Of a DNA stretch of 37,490 nucleotides, positions 7,163-16,433 are shown piece by piece. The stretch spans positions 1-37,490 of the forward strand of contig JAAYFU010000023.1 in NCBI GenBank assembly GCA_012728095.1, in the 5' to 3' direction. The translations under genes and the position numbers were made by a program. Position 1 is the stretch's first letter. Every line of letters starts with the position of its first letter. The notes beneath the pieces were generated by a model. That model saw nothing but the letters and a program-made list of their open reading frames with translations. It had not been told where the DNA came from and made no database searches. This DNA is from Clostridiaceae bacterium. GTDB lineage: Bacteria > Bacillota > Clostridia > DSM-8532.

Positions 7163-8501
7163 ACAGAAGAAACGTAATTCTTCATTGGCTTCCAGAATAT
7201 CGGCATTTTATACCAAAATGTTTGCCCAATGGCTTACAATAGTTTTGGTAAGCATTATTATAGTGGTAATCGGTTTCTCAGCCTTTTCACAATATTATGC
7301 GGTAAAACCCTCAATTGATATCCTGGAAGAGCAAACCAGTGTCGCAGAAATTGTTGAGGCAATCCGGTCCAATAAAGACAGTTTATTTTCTTTGCTCAAC
7401 TCAGATAGTCAAATTATCGCATCTTCAGAAAAACTTTTATCCGAAAATCTAACGGTATATAATATTGATTATGTCGGAGCCCAAATTCATAACAGGAAGG
7501 TTTATGTTTCCATTGCAAAGAATTATTTTCTGGAGAACCAGGATCTAAAACTGATAATCTTTTTTAATATCACCCTGATGCTTATTGAAATAGCAATTAT
7601 CGGCGCTCTTGCCATTTTGCTGTTCTTTATTTCGGTATTGACTATATATATACAAGGCAATTACTTAACCAGAAAAACCTTCAGACTGCTTGATGAGTTC
7701 ATTGAGAAAGCCAATAATATTTCGTCCCAGAATCTGAATCTCAGACTTAATGTAAACAATTCAACCGATGAGCTTGTGGAATTGTCAATGACATTCAACC
7801 GGATGATGGATCGTATAGAAAGCGCTTATGAAAAGCAAAAGCAATTCGTTTCCGACGCGTCACATGAGCTTCGTACACCTATTGCGGTAATACAGGGCTA
7901 TGCCAGGATGCTTGAAAGATGGGGCAAGGATGACAAGGAAATCCTGTATGAATCAATCGAAGCCATCAACAAGGAAGCAAAAAACATGCAGGATCTTGTG
8001 GACAAGCTTCTTTTCATCGCCAGAAACGATAAGGATACGATGGTTCTTATCAAGGACAGGTTCAATATGAGCGAACTGATGGAAGAAATGGTTAAGGAGA
8101 CTATCATGCTGGACACTAAACGTAATATAGAAAGCCAGGTAGAACCGGATATATATGTAAATGGAGACAGGGACAGGATTAAGCAGGCTTTGCGAATATT
8201 CGTAGATAATGCCATAAAGTATACCGATGAAGGAGGCAAAATAGTCTTACGTTTGGGAAAAGACGGAGAGTATGCGGTGGCATCAGTAATTGATAATGGT
8301 AAGGGCATATCCGAGAAAGATTTGCCAAACATTTTTGATCGCTTTTATCGGGTTGAGTCATCAAGAGAGCGTGATAAGGGCGGTCACGGCCTGGGCCTGG
8401 CTATAGCCAAAATAATAGTTCTTCGTCACGGCGGCCGTATCAAGGTGTCCAGCAAACTGGGCGCAGGTTCGCGCTTCAGGATATATTTCCCTTTAAATTA
8501 A
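7140..8501 (+). CDS. Sensor histidine kinase (HAMP-HisKA-HATPase)
   Basis: A 453-residue membrane kinase, partner of the regulator upstream, overlapping it by 23 bases. The predicted TTG start at 7140 gives a basic N-terminus; a later start cannot be excluded. TM1 is at about 31-50, an extracytoplasmic sensor loop at about 51-137, TM2 at about 138-170 and a HAMP domain at about 171-225. The phosphorylated His is His242 in SDASHELRTP. The ATPase domain shows the N box (DNAIKYT), the G1 box (DNGKGI), the F box (FDRFYR) and the G2 box (GHGLGLAIAK). The sensor loop is small and unlike any domain I recognise, so the signal is unknown. Confidence 0.92.
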   Translation: MKTRRKTEQKKRNSSLASRISAFYTKMFAQWLTIVLVSIIIVVIGFSAFSQYYAVKPSIDILEEQTSVAEIVEAIRSNKDSLFSLLNSDSQIIASSEKLLSENLTVYNIDYVGAQIHNRKVYVSIAKNYFLENQDLKLIIFFNITLMLIEIAIIGALAILLFFISVLTIYIQGNYLTRKTFRLLDEFIEKANNISSQNLNLRLNVNNSTDELVELSMTFNRMMDRIESAYEKQKQFVSDASHELRTPIAVIQGYARMLERWGKDDKEILYESIEAINKEAKNMQDLVDKLLFIARNDKDTMVLIKDRFNMSELMEEMVKETIMLDTKRNIESQVEPDIYVNGDRDRIKQALRIFVDNAIKYTDEGGKIVLRLGKDGEYAVASVIDNGKGISEKDLPNIFDRFYRVESSRERDKGGHGLGLAIAKIIVLRHGGRIKVSSKLGAGSRFRIYFPLN

Positions 8502-8550
8502 TTCTGTTTATTATTAATATTTTCCTTGTAATTACCATTTGGCAACATAA

Positions 8551-8579
8551 TTGAAAAGGTTATAGAATAATGATAAGAT
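8551..8579 (+). promoter_or_regulatory. Sigma-A-type promoter upstream of the 8682 gene
   Basis: TTGAAA (8551-8556), a 17-base spacer and TAAGAT (8574-8579). It probably drives the PLP-enzyme gene and perhaps the following division genes. Confidence 0.5.
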
Positions 8580-8681
8580 ATTCTTGCCGTCAAATAGCTT
8601 AATTATGCTATTATCTGGTTGCTTAAAACAAATAATACAACAGATAAGTCCGGCATTGATTATTATATACCAGGGGAAAAT

Positions 8682-9968
8682 ATGGAAAACAAAAGAGAAT
8701 ATTATAAGGAATTCAATATCAGTCCCAAAATTATCGAACTGGCCAGAGCAGCCGAAGATACCGTAAAAGAAAGCTTTGACCGAATCAATTATGTCAGGGA
8801 ACAAAACCAGCTTAAGGTAATTCGCGCAATGCAGCTCGAAAAGCTCAGCGATTCTCATTTTTCAGGTACCACAGGATATGGATATAATGACAGAGGAAGA
8901 GAGGTTCTCGATGCCGTATATGCCCATGCGTTCAATGCAGAGGATGCATTGGTAAGACACAGCATAGCTTGTGGTTCCCATGCTTTATCCCTTTGCCTGT
9001 ACGGTATTTTGAGACCGGGAGACGAACTCCTTTCAATAACCGGCAAACCATATGATACACTGGAGGAAGTCATAGGCATAAGAGGAAAGGAAGATGCAGG
9101 CTCGCTGAAGGATTACGGGATAATGTATTCCCAGGTTGAGCTGAAGAACGGACTTATTGATGATGAGGCCGTTGTTAATGCTATAAACGACAAAACCAAG
9201 CTTGTTTTTATCCAGCGATCAAGAGGATATGATTGGAGACCTGCCATAACCATAGATGAAATAGAAAGAGTAACGAAACTGGTAAAATCGGTCAAGAATG
9301 ATGTCCTTGTAATGGTTGACAATTGCTATGGCGAGTTTGTGGAAGATCGTGAACCTACCGATGTAGGGATAGATATTATGGCGGGCTCGCTTATTAAGAA
9401 TCCGGGAGGCGGAATTGTTCCTTCAGGTGGTTATATTGCAGGAAAAAAGGAGCTAGTCGAGAAAATATCATATAGAATGACATTACCCGGATTGGGACGC
9501 GAGGTGGGAGCTACTTTAGGCAATAACAGGCTTATGTTCCAGGGTTTCTTTTTAGCTCCGCATGTTGTGGCCGAAAGCCTGAAAGGGGCTGTTTTTACCG
9601 CACAGATTATGCAGGATATCGGCTTTACGACGCATCCCGGCCCGTTTGATCCACGTTGCGACATTATACAGGCAATCAGATTTAACAGCGAAAAAGAAGT
9701 CATTGCGTTTTGCCAGGGCATTCAAAAAGGCTCGCCTGTTGACTCGTTTGTTAAACCTGAGCCTTGGGATATGCCGGGATATGATTCTCCGGTAATAATG
9801 GCGGCCGGAGCGTTTATCCAGGGTTCGTCAATAGAGCTTAGCGCAGATGCGCCTATCAGAGCCCCATACACTGCATATATGCAGGGGGGACTTGTTTATG
9901 AGCACGTTAAACTGGGAGTAATGTGCGCCATTCAGGAACTAGTTGACCATGGAATGATAGTACTTTAG
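8682..9968 (+). CDS. Methionine gamma-lyase-like PLP enzyme ('aluminium resistance protein' family)
   Basis: A 428-residue fold-type I PLP enzyme. The start at 8682 is chosen over an in-frame ATG at 8619 because GGGG lies 7 bases upstream and the next residues (MENKREYYKEFNIS) match the usual start of the family. Features include the phosphate-binding region HSIACGSHAL, the Asp-containing strand VMVDNCYGEF and the probable PLP lysine Lys239 in GSLIKNPGGG. The family resembles Cys/Met metabolism enzymes (YnbB of Bacillus) and was named for an aluminium-resistance phenotype, but its reaction is poorly established. It lies upstream of the HlyD-like gene with a 56-base gap, not beside hflX/glnR as in Bacillus. 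Confidence 0.85.
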   Translation: MENKREYYKEFNISPKIIELARAAEDTVKESFDRINYVREQNQLKVIRAMQLEKLSDSHFSGTTGYGYNDRGREVLDAVYAHAFNAEDALVRHSIACGSHALSLCLYGILRPGDELLSITGKPYDTLEEVIGIRGKEDAGSLKDYGIMYSQVELKNGLIDDEAVVNAINDKTKLVFIQRSRGYDWRPAITIDEIERVTKLVKSVKNDVLVMVDNCYGEFVEDREPTDVGIDIMAGSLIKNPGGGIVPSGGYIAGKKELVEKISYRMTLPGLGREVGATLGNNRLMFQGFFLAPHVVAESLKGAVFTAQIMQDIGFTTHPGPFDPRCDIIQAIRFNSEKEVIAFCQGIQKGSPVDSFVKPEPWDMPGYDSPVIMAAGAFIQGSSIELSADAPIRAPYTAYMQGGLVYEHVKLGVMCAIQELVDHGMIVL

Positions 9969-10024
9969 CATCATTAATAAAAACCGTAATTATACCGACA
10001 TACTCCTTAAGGGAGCAAATACAA

Positions 10025-11353
10025 ATGATTAACGAACTCGAAGAAAGGAGCAGGAAAAGAAAGAAGAAACGCAGACGCAGAAGGCTGTTAAGCCTGCTGG
10101 TTTTTGTTTTGATGCTTATTTATATTCCTGCAATTTGGAAATGGATCTTTTCGGTTAATCATGAATTAGGTGTGATAAGAACATCCACATTGGAATTGAA
10201 AACTCCCATTGAAGGCATATTGTTCAGAAAAGAGCTGGTGTTAAAGTCTCCCGGCACAGGGGTTTTGTTTCCTGTTATCCAAAACGGGGAGCGAGTCGGA
10301 AAGGGAAATGAAATAGCGTCATATATTCAATCAAGTATGCGGGATGTGGTGGAAAGCTACAGGCAATCGGAAATAGATATTCTGAAAAGGGTTGCGGCAG
10401 GATATGACGCTTCCACGGGCGCTAACCGCGAAATGTGGGAATCGGCTATAGAAATTCAGGTCGCAAGACTTATCGAAATATCAAATTCCGGCGACCTAAG
10501 TAATGCAGAGGATATTCGTTCAAGCATAGACCGGGTATTGGAAGCAAGGACCCGGGCAATGCTCGAGAGCAGTTTGGCAGCAGACCGCTTCAAGAATGAA
10601 AAAGCTGAGCTGGAAAGGCTGAGAAGTAATGTTAAGAAATCGGTGATAAGCGTTTACTCTCCTGAGTCAGGGATAGTCATGTACAAATGCGACGGATTTG
10701 AAGAGGTTTATCCTTACGAAAACAGACATAATATCACAGTCGAGGATATAAGAAAAGCACTGACCGAGAATAACTCCCCGGAAAAAACCTTCACTCCTTC
10801 AGAAATAACTGTAAAAGAGAATGAAGCCTTTGGTAAACTTATCTTTAACGATGAGGCCTGGATCACCTTCAGCGTATCCGAAAAACAGGCAAAGGAAATT
10901 ACGGTTATGTTTGAAAAAGCAAAGATGAATGACAGGGAATTGTCTTTGGATATTGAAATTGAAGGGATTCAGGAACGAATACCTGTTACAATAGAAAACA
11001 TAGGTGAAGAGAGTGAAGGGTTCCGGCTGATTACCGCCAAAATGTCCAAGATGATTGAAAAAACAATGGATTACCGTACAGTTAAGGGAAACCTGGTAAT
11101 CAGAAGCGTTACGGGTATGAAAGTACCTCAAAGAAGCCTTTTCAATATTAATACCGTTGACGATACAGCTGATATAGCTATCGTGGAAATGGACAAAGCG
11201 AAATTCGTGCGTGTCAGGATTGTTGCAAGACAGGACAGCAACGCTATTATAGAGAATATTGATAGCACGGATACTGAAAACAGTGTAAATATTTTTGATG
11301 TATTTCTGGTAAATCCCAAGAATGTCGTGGAAGGCCAGGTGATAGAAAGATGA
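10025..11353 (+). CDS. HlyD-like membrane-anchored protein
   Basis: A 442-residue protein with a strikingly basic N-terminus (RSRKRKKKRRRRR, residues 9-21), one transmembrane segment (about 22-42) and a large extracellular part. The IEGILFRKE and SPGTGVLFPVIQNGERVGKG segments (about 62-95) resemble the split biotinyl-lipoyl-like half-motif of HlyD/RND adaptor proteins; a helical region follows at about 105-205. No partner ABC or RND transporter is encoded nearby, so an efflux role is doubtful. The gene overlaps yggS by 4 bases (ATGA), and the same neighbourhood (HlyD-like, yggS, sepF, yggT, divIVA) is, to my knowledge, common in Clostridia. This points to a cell-envelope or division role. Confidence 0.7.
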   Translation: MINELEERSRKRKKKRRRRRLLSLLVFVLMLIYIPAIWKWIFSVNHELGVIRTSTLELKTPIEGILFRKELVLKSPGTGVLFPVIQNGERVGKGNEIASYIQSSMRDVVESYRQSEIDILKRVAAGYDASTGANREMWESAIEIQVARLIEISNSGDLSNAEDIRSSIDRVLEARTRAMLESSLAADRFKNEKAELERLRSNVKKSVISVYSPESGIVMYKCDGFEEVYPYENRHNITVEDIRKALTENNSPEKTFTPSEITVKENEAFGKLIFNDEAWITFSVSEKQAKEITVMFEKAKMNDRELSLDIEIEGIQERIPVTIENIGEESEGFRLITAKMSKMIEKTMDYRTVKGNLVIRSVTGMKVPQRSLFNINTVDDTADIAIVEMDKAKFVRVRIVARQDSNAIIENIDSTDTENSVNIFDVFLVNPKNVVEGQVIER

Positions 11354-12051
11354 ATATGGACAATAATCTTGTTAATGCCATTAACAATGTTAAGCAGAAT
11401 ATCCGTGAAGCAGCCTTAAAATCCGGCCGAAGACCTGAAGATATCCTGCTTCTGGGTGTCACAAAAACTGTCGATGTTGAAACCATGGAAAAAGCATATG
11501 ATTTGGGAATAACGCATTTTGGCGAGAACAGGGTTCAGGAATATTTGAAAAAAACCGATATAATAAAAAGAGAATGCCATTGGCATATCATAGGAAGGCT
11601 TCAGACCAATAAGGTAAAATACCTGGATCAGCGCATTACCCTGATTCATTCGTTGGACCGTATTGAACTGGCTGAGGCGCTTCAGATGAGGGGACAAAAA
11701 ATAAACCATGTTTTCCCGGTGCTGGTTCAGGTTAATGTGTCGGGCGAAGACACAAAAGCCGGGATTGATCCGGACGACTTAAGAAGTTTTGTTTTAAAAC
11801 TGTCAAAAATGGATAATATCAAAGTAAAGGGGCTAATGACCATCGCGCCTTATACGGAAGACCCCGAAAAAGTCCGGTATATTTTTAAAAAAATTAAGCA
11901 ACTGGCGATTGACATTGAGAGGGAAAAAGTAGAAAATATTAGTATGACTGAATTGTCAATGGGCATGAGCGGGGACTATAAAATCGCAATTGAAGAAGGT
12001 TCCACTATAGTAAGAATCGGTAGTGCCCTTTTCGGAGAAAGAGTTTATTAG
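11350..12051 (+). CDS. ylmE: YggS/YlmE family PLP homeostasis protein
   Basis: A 233-residue single-domain TIM-barrel protein of the YggS/PLPBP family, which binds pyridoxal phosphate without known catalysis and maintains PLP and amino-acid balance. The PLP lysine is in LLGVTKTVD (about residue 36). GENRVQEYLKK, WHIIGRLQTNKVKYL and the C-terminal SMGMSGDYKIAIEEGSTIVR are diagnostic. It begins inside the last codons of the HlyD-like gene and leads into sepF after 48 bases, the standard ylmE-sepF arrangement of Gram-positive division clusters. Confidence 0.95.
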   Translation: MNMDNNLVNAINNVKQNIREAALKSGRRPEDILLLGVTKTVDVETMEKAYDLGITHFGENRVQEYLKKTDIIKRECHWHIIGRLQTNKVKYLDQRITLIHSLDRIELAEALQMRGQKINHVFPVLVQVNVSGEDTKAGIDPDDLRSFVLKLSKMDNIKVKGLMTIAPYTEDPEKVRYIFKKIKQLAIDIEREKVENISMTELSMGMSGDYKIAIEEGSTIVRIGSALFGERVY

Positions 12052-12099
12052 CCGTTTTGGCTTACAATATTTTACTAATGAAAACTGGAGGAAAATACT

Positions 12100-12555
12100 A
12101 TGGCTAAATTACTTGAGAAGGTACTTGATTTTGTCGGTTGGGAAACTGATACCGATTATGAAGAAGACATTTATGAAGATGAAGTAATTGAAAGTACTCC
12201 TCAAAGACCGGAGCGAAATTTCTCCCACAAAAAGGCCCCTCAGGGAAAAATTCTTAACATGAATAACAATAATAACCTGAAAGTTGTTGTTCTTTCACCT
12301 CAGAATATTCTCGAAGCCAGGGAACTCTGTGACCATCTGAGATCCAACAAACCGGTAATTATGAATGTAGAAGGCGTTGATACCCCGTTAGCGCAAAGAA
12401 TGGTGGATTTCTTAAGCGGAGCTGTTTATTGCCTTGACGGAGATATTCAAAAAATATCAAGCGGCATCTTTCTTGCAACGCCGGCATCTATTGAAATAAC
12501 CGGCGATTTTAAAGACGAGATGCATAGCAAGGGCGTTTTCTCCTGGGTTAAATAA
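12100..12555 (+). CDS. sepF: Cell division protein SepF
   Basis: A 151-residue protein. The N-terminal amphipathic helix (MAKLLEKVLDFVGW) anchors it to the membrane; an acidic, disordered linker follows (about 15-60), then the SepF core (about 64-150) with VVLSPQNILEARELCDHL, NVEGVD and FLSGAVYCLDGDIQKI. SepF ties FtsZ to the membrane and stacks the Z-ring. TGGAGG lies well placed before the ATG. It ends 2 bases before yggT, indicating translational coupling. Confidence 0.95.
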   Translation: MAKLLEKVLDFVGWETDTDYEEDIYEDEVIESTPQRPERNFSHKKAPQGKILNMNNNNNLKVVVLSPQNILEARELCDHLRSNKPVIMNVEGVDTPLAQRMVDFLSGAVYCLDGDIQKISSGIFLATPASIEITGDFKDEMHSKGVFSWVK

Positions 12556-12557
12556 CC

Positions 12558-12833
12558 ATGGCAGTGCTGCAGACTTTCATCATAGCTCTGAGATCAGTTG
12601 TTTATGTAATGGAAGTTGCGCTTGTCATGAGGGTGATTTGCGAGTTTAGACTTATACGCAGGAATTCCGGACCATTTCAGTTTCTTCTGTTAATTACGGA
12701 ACCCCTGCTTAATCCTGTACGTAAAATGCTCATGAAAGGGAACAAACAGAAACCCTTAAGATTCGACATTTCACCATTGTTTGTTATTATTTTACTTAAT
12801 TTGATTAATACATTACTGAAAAGATATGTATAA
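12558..12833 (+). CDS. YggT family membrane protein
   Basis: A 91-residue protein with two hydrophobic segments (about 4-26 and 70-88) and the YggT-family ITEPLLNPVRKM motif between them. It starts 2 bases after the sepF stop without a separate strong ribosome site. YggT proteins (YlmG in Bacillus and plastids) are linked to membrane and division-site organisation; the mechanism is unclear. The gene normally next in the cluster, ylmH (S4-domain RNA-binding protein), is absent; divIVA follows after 21 bases. Confidence 0.88.
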   Translation: MAVLQTFIIALRSVVYVMEVALVMRVICEFRLIRRNSGPFQFLLLITEPLLNPVRKMLMKGNKQKPLRFDISPLFVIILLNLINTLLKRYV

Positions 12834-12854
12834 TCATGAACGGGGGCGTGTGTT

Positions 12855-13331
12855 GTGAATTTTGTTCCTAATGACCTGCAAAACATTGCCTTTAAAAAAG
12901 CCGTGATGGGTTACAATATTCTTCAGGTGGAGGATGTTCTTTTAAAGGTTGTCGAGGATCTTTCCGAGTTGATCAAGGAAAATGCAAGGCTGAAAGAAAA
13001 ACTTGAAGATACTGAGGATAAAGTTAAATATTATAAAACCATTGAAAACAATCTGCACAACAGCCTGATAATTGCGCAGCAGACCAGCGAGGAAATTGTG
13101 GCAAACGCGAGACAGAACGCTGAAAACATTCAGAAAGAAGCTGAGCTTAAAGCTCAGCAAATAATTGAAGAAGCTCATAAACAGGTATTGAGCGTCAAGT
13201 TTGAATATGAGAATTTAAAACGGGATGTATTAGCATATAAGGCGAAAATTGAAAGCATAATAAAATCGCAGCTGATGGCTATGGAATGTCTCGAAGAAAA
13301 TCTTAAATCATTGGAAAAAGAAGCCGTTTAG
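12855..13331 (+). CDS. divIVA: DivIVA domain protein
   Basis: A 158-residue cytoplasmic coiled-coil protein. The N-terminal DivIVA membrane-curvature domain includes NFVPNDLQNIAFKKAVMGYN and VEDVLLKVVEDL. A long coiled coil (about 35-150) follows, including a QTSEEIVANARQNAENIQKEAE stretch with heptad spacing, which I quote only as a pattern of small and charged residues. The start is GTG, preceded by GGGGG about 9 bases upstream. DivIVA marks negatively curved membrane at poles and septa and here closes the division gene group. Confidence 0.92.
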   Translation: MNFVPNDLQNIAFKKAVMGYNILQVEDVLLKVVEDLSELIKENARLKEKLEDTEDKVKYYKTIENNLHNSLIIAQQTSEEIVANARQNAENIQKEAELKAQQIIEEAHKQVLSVKFEYENLKRDVLAYKAKIESIIKSQLMAMECLEENLKSLEKEAV

Positions 13332-13362
13332 AAAGCCATAGTATAATATAGTATACCTGTTG

Positions 13363-13389
13363 TTAGCACTCTCACGACGAGAGTGCTAA
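13363..13389 (+). promoter_or_regulatory. CIRCE operator (HrcA-binding site)
   Basis: A perfect CIRCE: TTAGCACTC (13363-13371), 9 bases, then GAGTGCTAA (13381-13389). HrcA binds this element and represses heat-shock operons. A possible -10 TATAAT at 13342-13347 would place it in the early transcribed region, the usual position. Confidence 0.95.
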
Positions 13390-13396
13390 TTTTATA

Positions 13397-13425
13397 TTGA
13401 CATTCTCTGACCATAATATTATCAT
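13397..13425 (+). promoter_or_regulatory. Sigma-A-type promoter for htpG
   Basis: TTGACA (13397-13402), a 17-base spacer and TATCAT (13420-13425), just downstream of the CIRCE. If this is the main promoter, the operator sits immediately upstream of -35, so HrcA would block polymerase access rather than elongation. Confidence 0.6.
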
Positions 13426-13464
13426 ATCTTTGAACAACTACGCACTAAAGGGAGGTTCATACAA

Positions 13465-15327
13465 ATGATCAATGAAAAAGGCAGTATTTCTATTCAGACA
13501 GAAGATATATTTCCAATTATAAAAAAGTGGTTATATTCAGATAAAGATATATTCTTAAGAGAACTGGTTTCCAATGCCGCAGACGCAATCAGCAAGCTGA
13601 AAAAACTGGCCGACATTGGTGAGGCAAAACTTCCTGAAGACTATAAGCCCAGGATTACCGTATCGGTAAACAAAGAAAAAGGAACCCTTGCCATTACCGA
13701 TAATGGTATTGGAATGACCGATGAAGAAGTCAAAAAATATATTAATCAGATTGCCTTTTCAGGAGCAAAGGATTTTATAGAGAAATATAAGGATAAAACT
13801 GACGATCAGCAGATTATAGGCCATTTTGGATTAGGCTTCTATTCAGCATTTATGGTAAGTTCAAAAGTAAGAATCGATACTCTTTCATACCAGGAAGGCC
13901 AGAGCGCCGTAGCATGGGAAAGCAAAGGAGACACCGAGTATACCATGGAAGGTTCCGACAAAAAAGATGTCGGTACTACAGTAACTCTATTTATTGCCGA
14001 TGATTCAAAGGAGTTCCTGGATACCTGGAAGGTTCGCGAGATTTTAAGAAAGTATTTTGCCTTTTTGCAATATGAAATATATTTGGTTGATGAAAACGAA
14101 AAGAAGGATGATAAGAAAGATAAAGAAGAAAAACCCGTTAACAATACCAGTCCCCTCTGGCTGAAAAATCCGAAGGATTGTACCGATGAAGAGTACAGGA
14201 ACTTTTACCATGAAGTATTTACCGATTTTAATGATCCGCTGTTCTGGATACACATCAATATGGACTATCCCTTTAACATGAAAGGAATCATATACTTTCC
14301 GAAACTTAAGCATGAATTTGATACCATAGAGGGAAAAATCAAGTTATTCTATAACCAGGTCTTTGTTGCGGATAATATTAAAGAGGTTATTCCGGAATTT
14401 CTCATGCTGTTGAAAGGCTGCCTTGACTGCCCGGATCTTCCTTTGAACGTGTCAAGGAGCTTTTTGCAGAATGAAGGTTACGCAGAAAAAATATCAGCCC
14501 ACATAACCAAAAAGGTAGCCGATAAATTGCAGTTGATGTTTAAGAAAGACAGGGAGAACTATGAGAAGTATTGGGATGACATTAATCCCTTTATAAAATT
14601 CGGCTGCATGAAAGAACCCAAGTTCTTTGAGAGGGTAAAGAATATTCTGATTTACAAAACCATTAACGGTAAGTACTTAACCCAGGAAGAATACCTGGAA
14701 CAGAACAAGGGATCCAATAAGAAAATCTATTATGTAAATGATGAGAAACAACAGGCGCAATATGTCCGCATGTTTAAAGAAAACGGCATGGATGCTGTAA
14801 TACTTAACACATTGATTGATAATCATTTTATCAGCTTCATGGAAGTGGAAAACAAGGATGTCAAGTTCCTGCGTGTCGATGCTGATATTATAGACAATAT
14901 GAAGGATGAGAACAGCAAGGAAAAAGACAACAAGAAACTGCAGGAAAAACTTGAGAAGATTATTAGAGAAGCCACAGGAAAAGATAAGCTTAAAGTAAAG
15001 GTTGAAGGTTTAAAGAGCGAATCGACACCGGCGGTTATCCTTTTATCCGAGGAATCCCGCAGATTTAAGGAAATGAGCCGCACTTTCGGAACCAGTATCA
15101 GTACGGCCGATCTTTTCCCGGACGAGGAGACGCTGGTTCTGAACAGCAACAATCCAATAGTAAAGAAAATAGCAGATTTATACGAGGAGGAAAACAGAAA
15201 AGAGGATGCTTTAACGGCGGCAAATCATATTTATGATCTTGCCCTGCTTAATCACAGGCAGCTTGAGCCGGACGCAATGGTCAAATTTATTGAACGGAGC
15301 AACTCTCTTCTAATGAAATTACTATGA
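13465..15327 (+). CDS. htpG: Molecular chaperone HtpG (Hsp90)
   Basis: A 620-residue cytoplasmic ATP-dependent chaperone of normal length. The N-terminal GHKL ATPase domain has [22 protein letters not shown] and [13 protein letters not shown]; a charged linker (about 205-225, rich in Lys/Glu/Asp) leads to the middle domain, where [11 protein letters not shown] carries the conserved catalytic Arg region. The C-terminal dimerisation domain runs from about 500. GGGAGG precedes the ATG. The perfect CIRCE upstream predicts HrcA control. The stop overlaps the queA start by 4 bases. Confidence 0.96.
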   Translation: MINEKGSISIQTEDIFPIIKKWLYSDKDIFLRELVSNAADAISKLKKLADIGEAKLPEDYKPRITVSVNKEKGTLAITDNGIGMTDEEVKKYINQIAFSGAKDFIEKYKDKTDDQQIIGHFGLGFYSAFMVSSKVRIDTLSYQEGQSAVAWESKGDTEYTMEGSDKKDVGTTVTLFIADDSKEFLDTWKVREILRKYFAFLQYEIYLVDENEKKDDKKDKEEKPVNNTSPLWLKNPKDCTDEEYRNFYHEVFTDFNDPLFWIHINMDYPFNMKGIIYFPKLKHEFDTIEGKIKLFYNQVFVADNIKEVIPEFLMLLKGCLDCPDLPLNVSRSFLQNEGYAEKISAHITKKVADKLQLMFKKDRENYEKYWDDINPFIKFGCMKEPKFFERVKNILIYKTINGKYLTQEEYLEQNKGSNKKIYYVNDEKQQAQYVRMFKENGMDAVILNTLIDNHFISFMEVENKDVKFLRVDADIIDNMKDENSKEKDNKKLQEKLEKIIREATGKDKLKVKVEGLKSESTPAVILLSEESRRFKEMSRTFGTSISTADLFPDEETLVLNSNNPIVKKIADLYEEENRKEDALTAANHIYDLALLNHRQLEPDAMVKFIERSNSLLMKLL

Positions 15328-16349
15328 AGTTAAAAGATTTTAGTTACGAGTTACCTGAAAGACTGATAGCCCAAAATCCCGCCGAGAGACGTGATATGTC
15401 CAGGCTTCTTGTCCTGGACAGAAAGAGTGATACTTTAGTTCATAAGCTATTTAAAAATCTGCCTGAATTCCTGGATCCTGGGGATTGCCTGGTGATAAAC
15501 AACACCAGAGTGATCCCGGCAAGACTTTTAGGAGAAAAGGAGAAAACCGGCGGAAAAATAGAATTTGTACTTTTGAAGCGAAAAGAGAAAGACATTTGGG
15601 AAGTCATACTAAAGCCCGGAAAGATCGCAAAGCCCGGAAGCCGTTTTGTTTTCGGCAGCGGTCTTTTAAAGGCTGAAATCCTTGAAATAGTTGAAGAAGG
15701 AAACAGGATTGTAGAATTCTATTATGACGGAGTATTCGAGGAGATTCTTGATAAAGTAGGAATAATGCCGCTGCCGCCGTATATACATGCAAGTCTTGAG
15801 GATAAGGAGCGGTATCAGACAATTTATTCCAAGATAAACGGCTCAGCGGCTGCCCCTACGGCGGGTCTGCACTTTACTCATGAAGTGTTTGAAAACCTTG
15901 CCAAAAAAGACGTTAAGGTTGCGGAAGTGACTCTTCATGTCGGCCTTGGCACCTTCCGTCCGGTGAAAACCGAAAATATTACGGAGCATCACATGCATAA
16001 GGAATTTTACTCTGTAACTCCGGAAGCCTGTGACATTATCAACAGGACAAAAGAAGAGGGGAAAAGAGTAATTGCCGTAGGGACCACCAGTGTACGTGTT
16101 TTGGAAACCACATCGGACGAAAACGGAAGAGTCTGGCCGGGCAGCGGGGAGACGGATATTTTTATATATCCCGGGTATAGATTTAAAGTAGTTGATGCTC
16201 TTGTAACCAATTTCCATCTTCCCGAATCCACGTTAATAATGCTGGTCAGCGCGTTTGCCGGAAAGGACAGGATAATGCAGGCATACCAGGAAGCAATCAG
16301 GTTGGAATATCGTTTTTTCAGTTTCGGAGATGCTATGCTGATTCTTTGA
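15324..16349 (+). CDS. queA: S-adenosylmethionine:tRNA ribosyltransferase-isomerase QueA
   Basis: A 341-residue enzyme of standard length that transfers the ribosyl part of SAM to preQ1 in tRNA to make epoxyqueuosine. Diagnostic segments: [29 protein letters not shown] at the start, [10 protein letters not shown], the [13 protein letters not shown] active-site region, and [17 protein letters not shown]. It begins ATGA-overlapped with htpG, so translation is coupled and the tRNA-modification enzyme should be cotranscribed with the heat-shock gene. Usually queA sits with tgt or ruvB; those are not in the window. Confidence 0.96.
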   Translation: MKLKDFSYELPERLIAQNPAERRDMSRLLVLDRKSDTLVHKLFKNLPEFLDPGDCLVINNTRVIPARLLGEKEKTGGKIEFVLLKRKEKDIWEVILKPGKIAKPGSRFVFGSGLLKAEILEIVEEGNRIVEFYYDGVFEEILDKVGIMPLPPYIHASLEDKERYQTIYSKINGSAAAPTAGLHFTHEVFENLAKKDVKVAEVTLHVGLGTFRPVKTENITEHHMHKEFYSVTPEACDIINRTKEEGKRVIAVGTTSVRVLETTSDENGRVWPGSGETDIFIYPGYRFKVVDALVTNFHLPESTLIMLVSAFAGKDRIMQAYQEAIRLEYRFFSFGDAMLIL

Positions 16350-16379
16350 TTTTTTAATCTAATTTTAATTATGGTCCCA

Positions 16380-16407
16380 TTGTTTTATCATTTAGTTACT
16401 GTATACT
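16380..16407 (+). promoter_or_regulatory. Candidate promoter for the 16434 gene
   Basis: TTGTTT (16380-16385), a 16-base spacer and TATACT (16402-16407), preceding a GGAGG site at 16424-16428. Confidence 0.45.
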
Positions 16408-16433
16408 CGAATTAGATTAAAGCGGAGGCGTTA

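Noticed and set aside
10025-11353. Efflux operon centred on the HlyD-like gene
   Set aside because: No ABC, MFS or RND pump gene is adjacent; neighbours are PLP and division genes.
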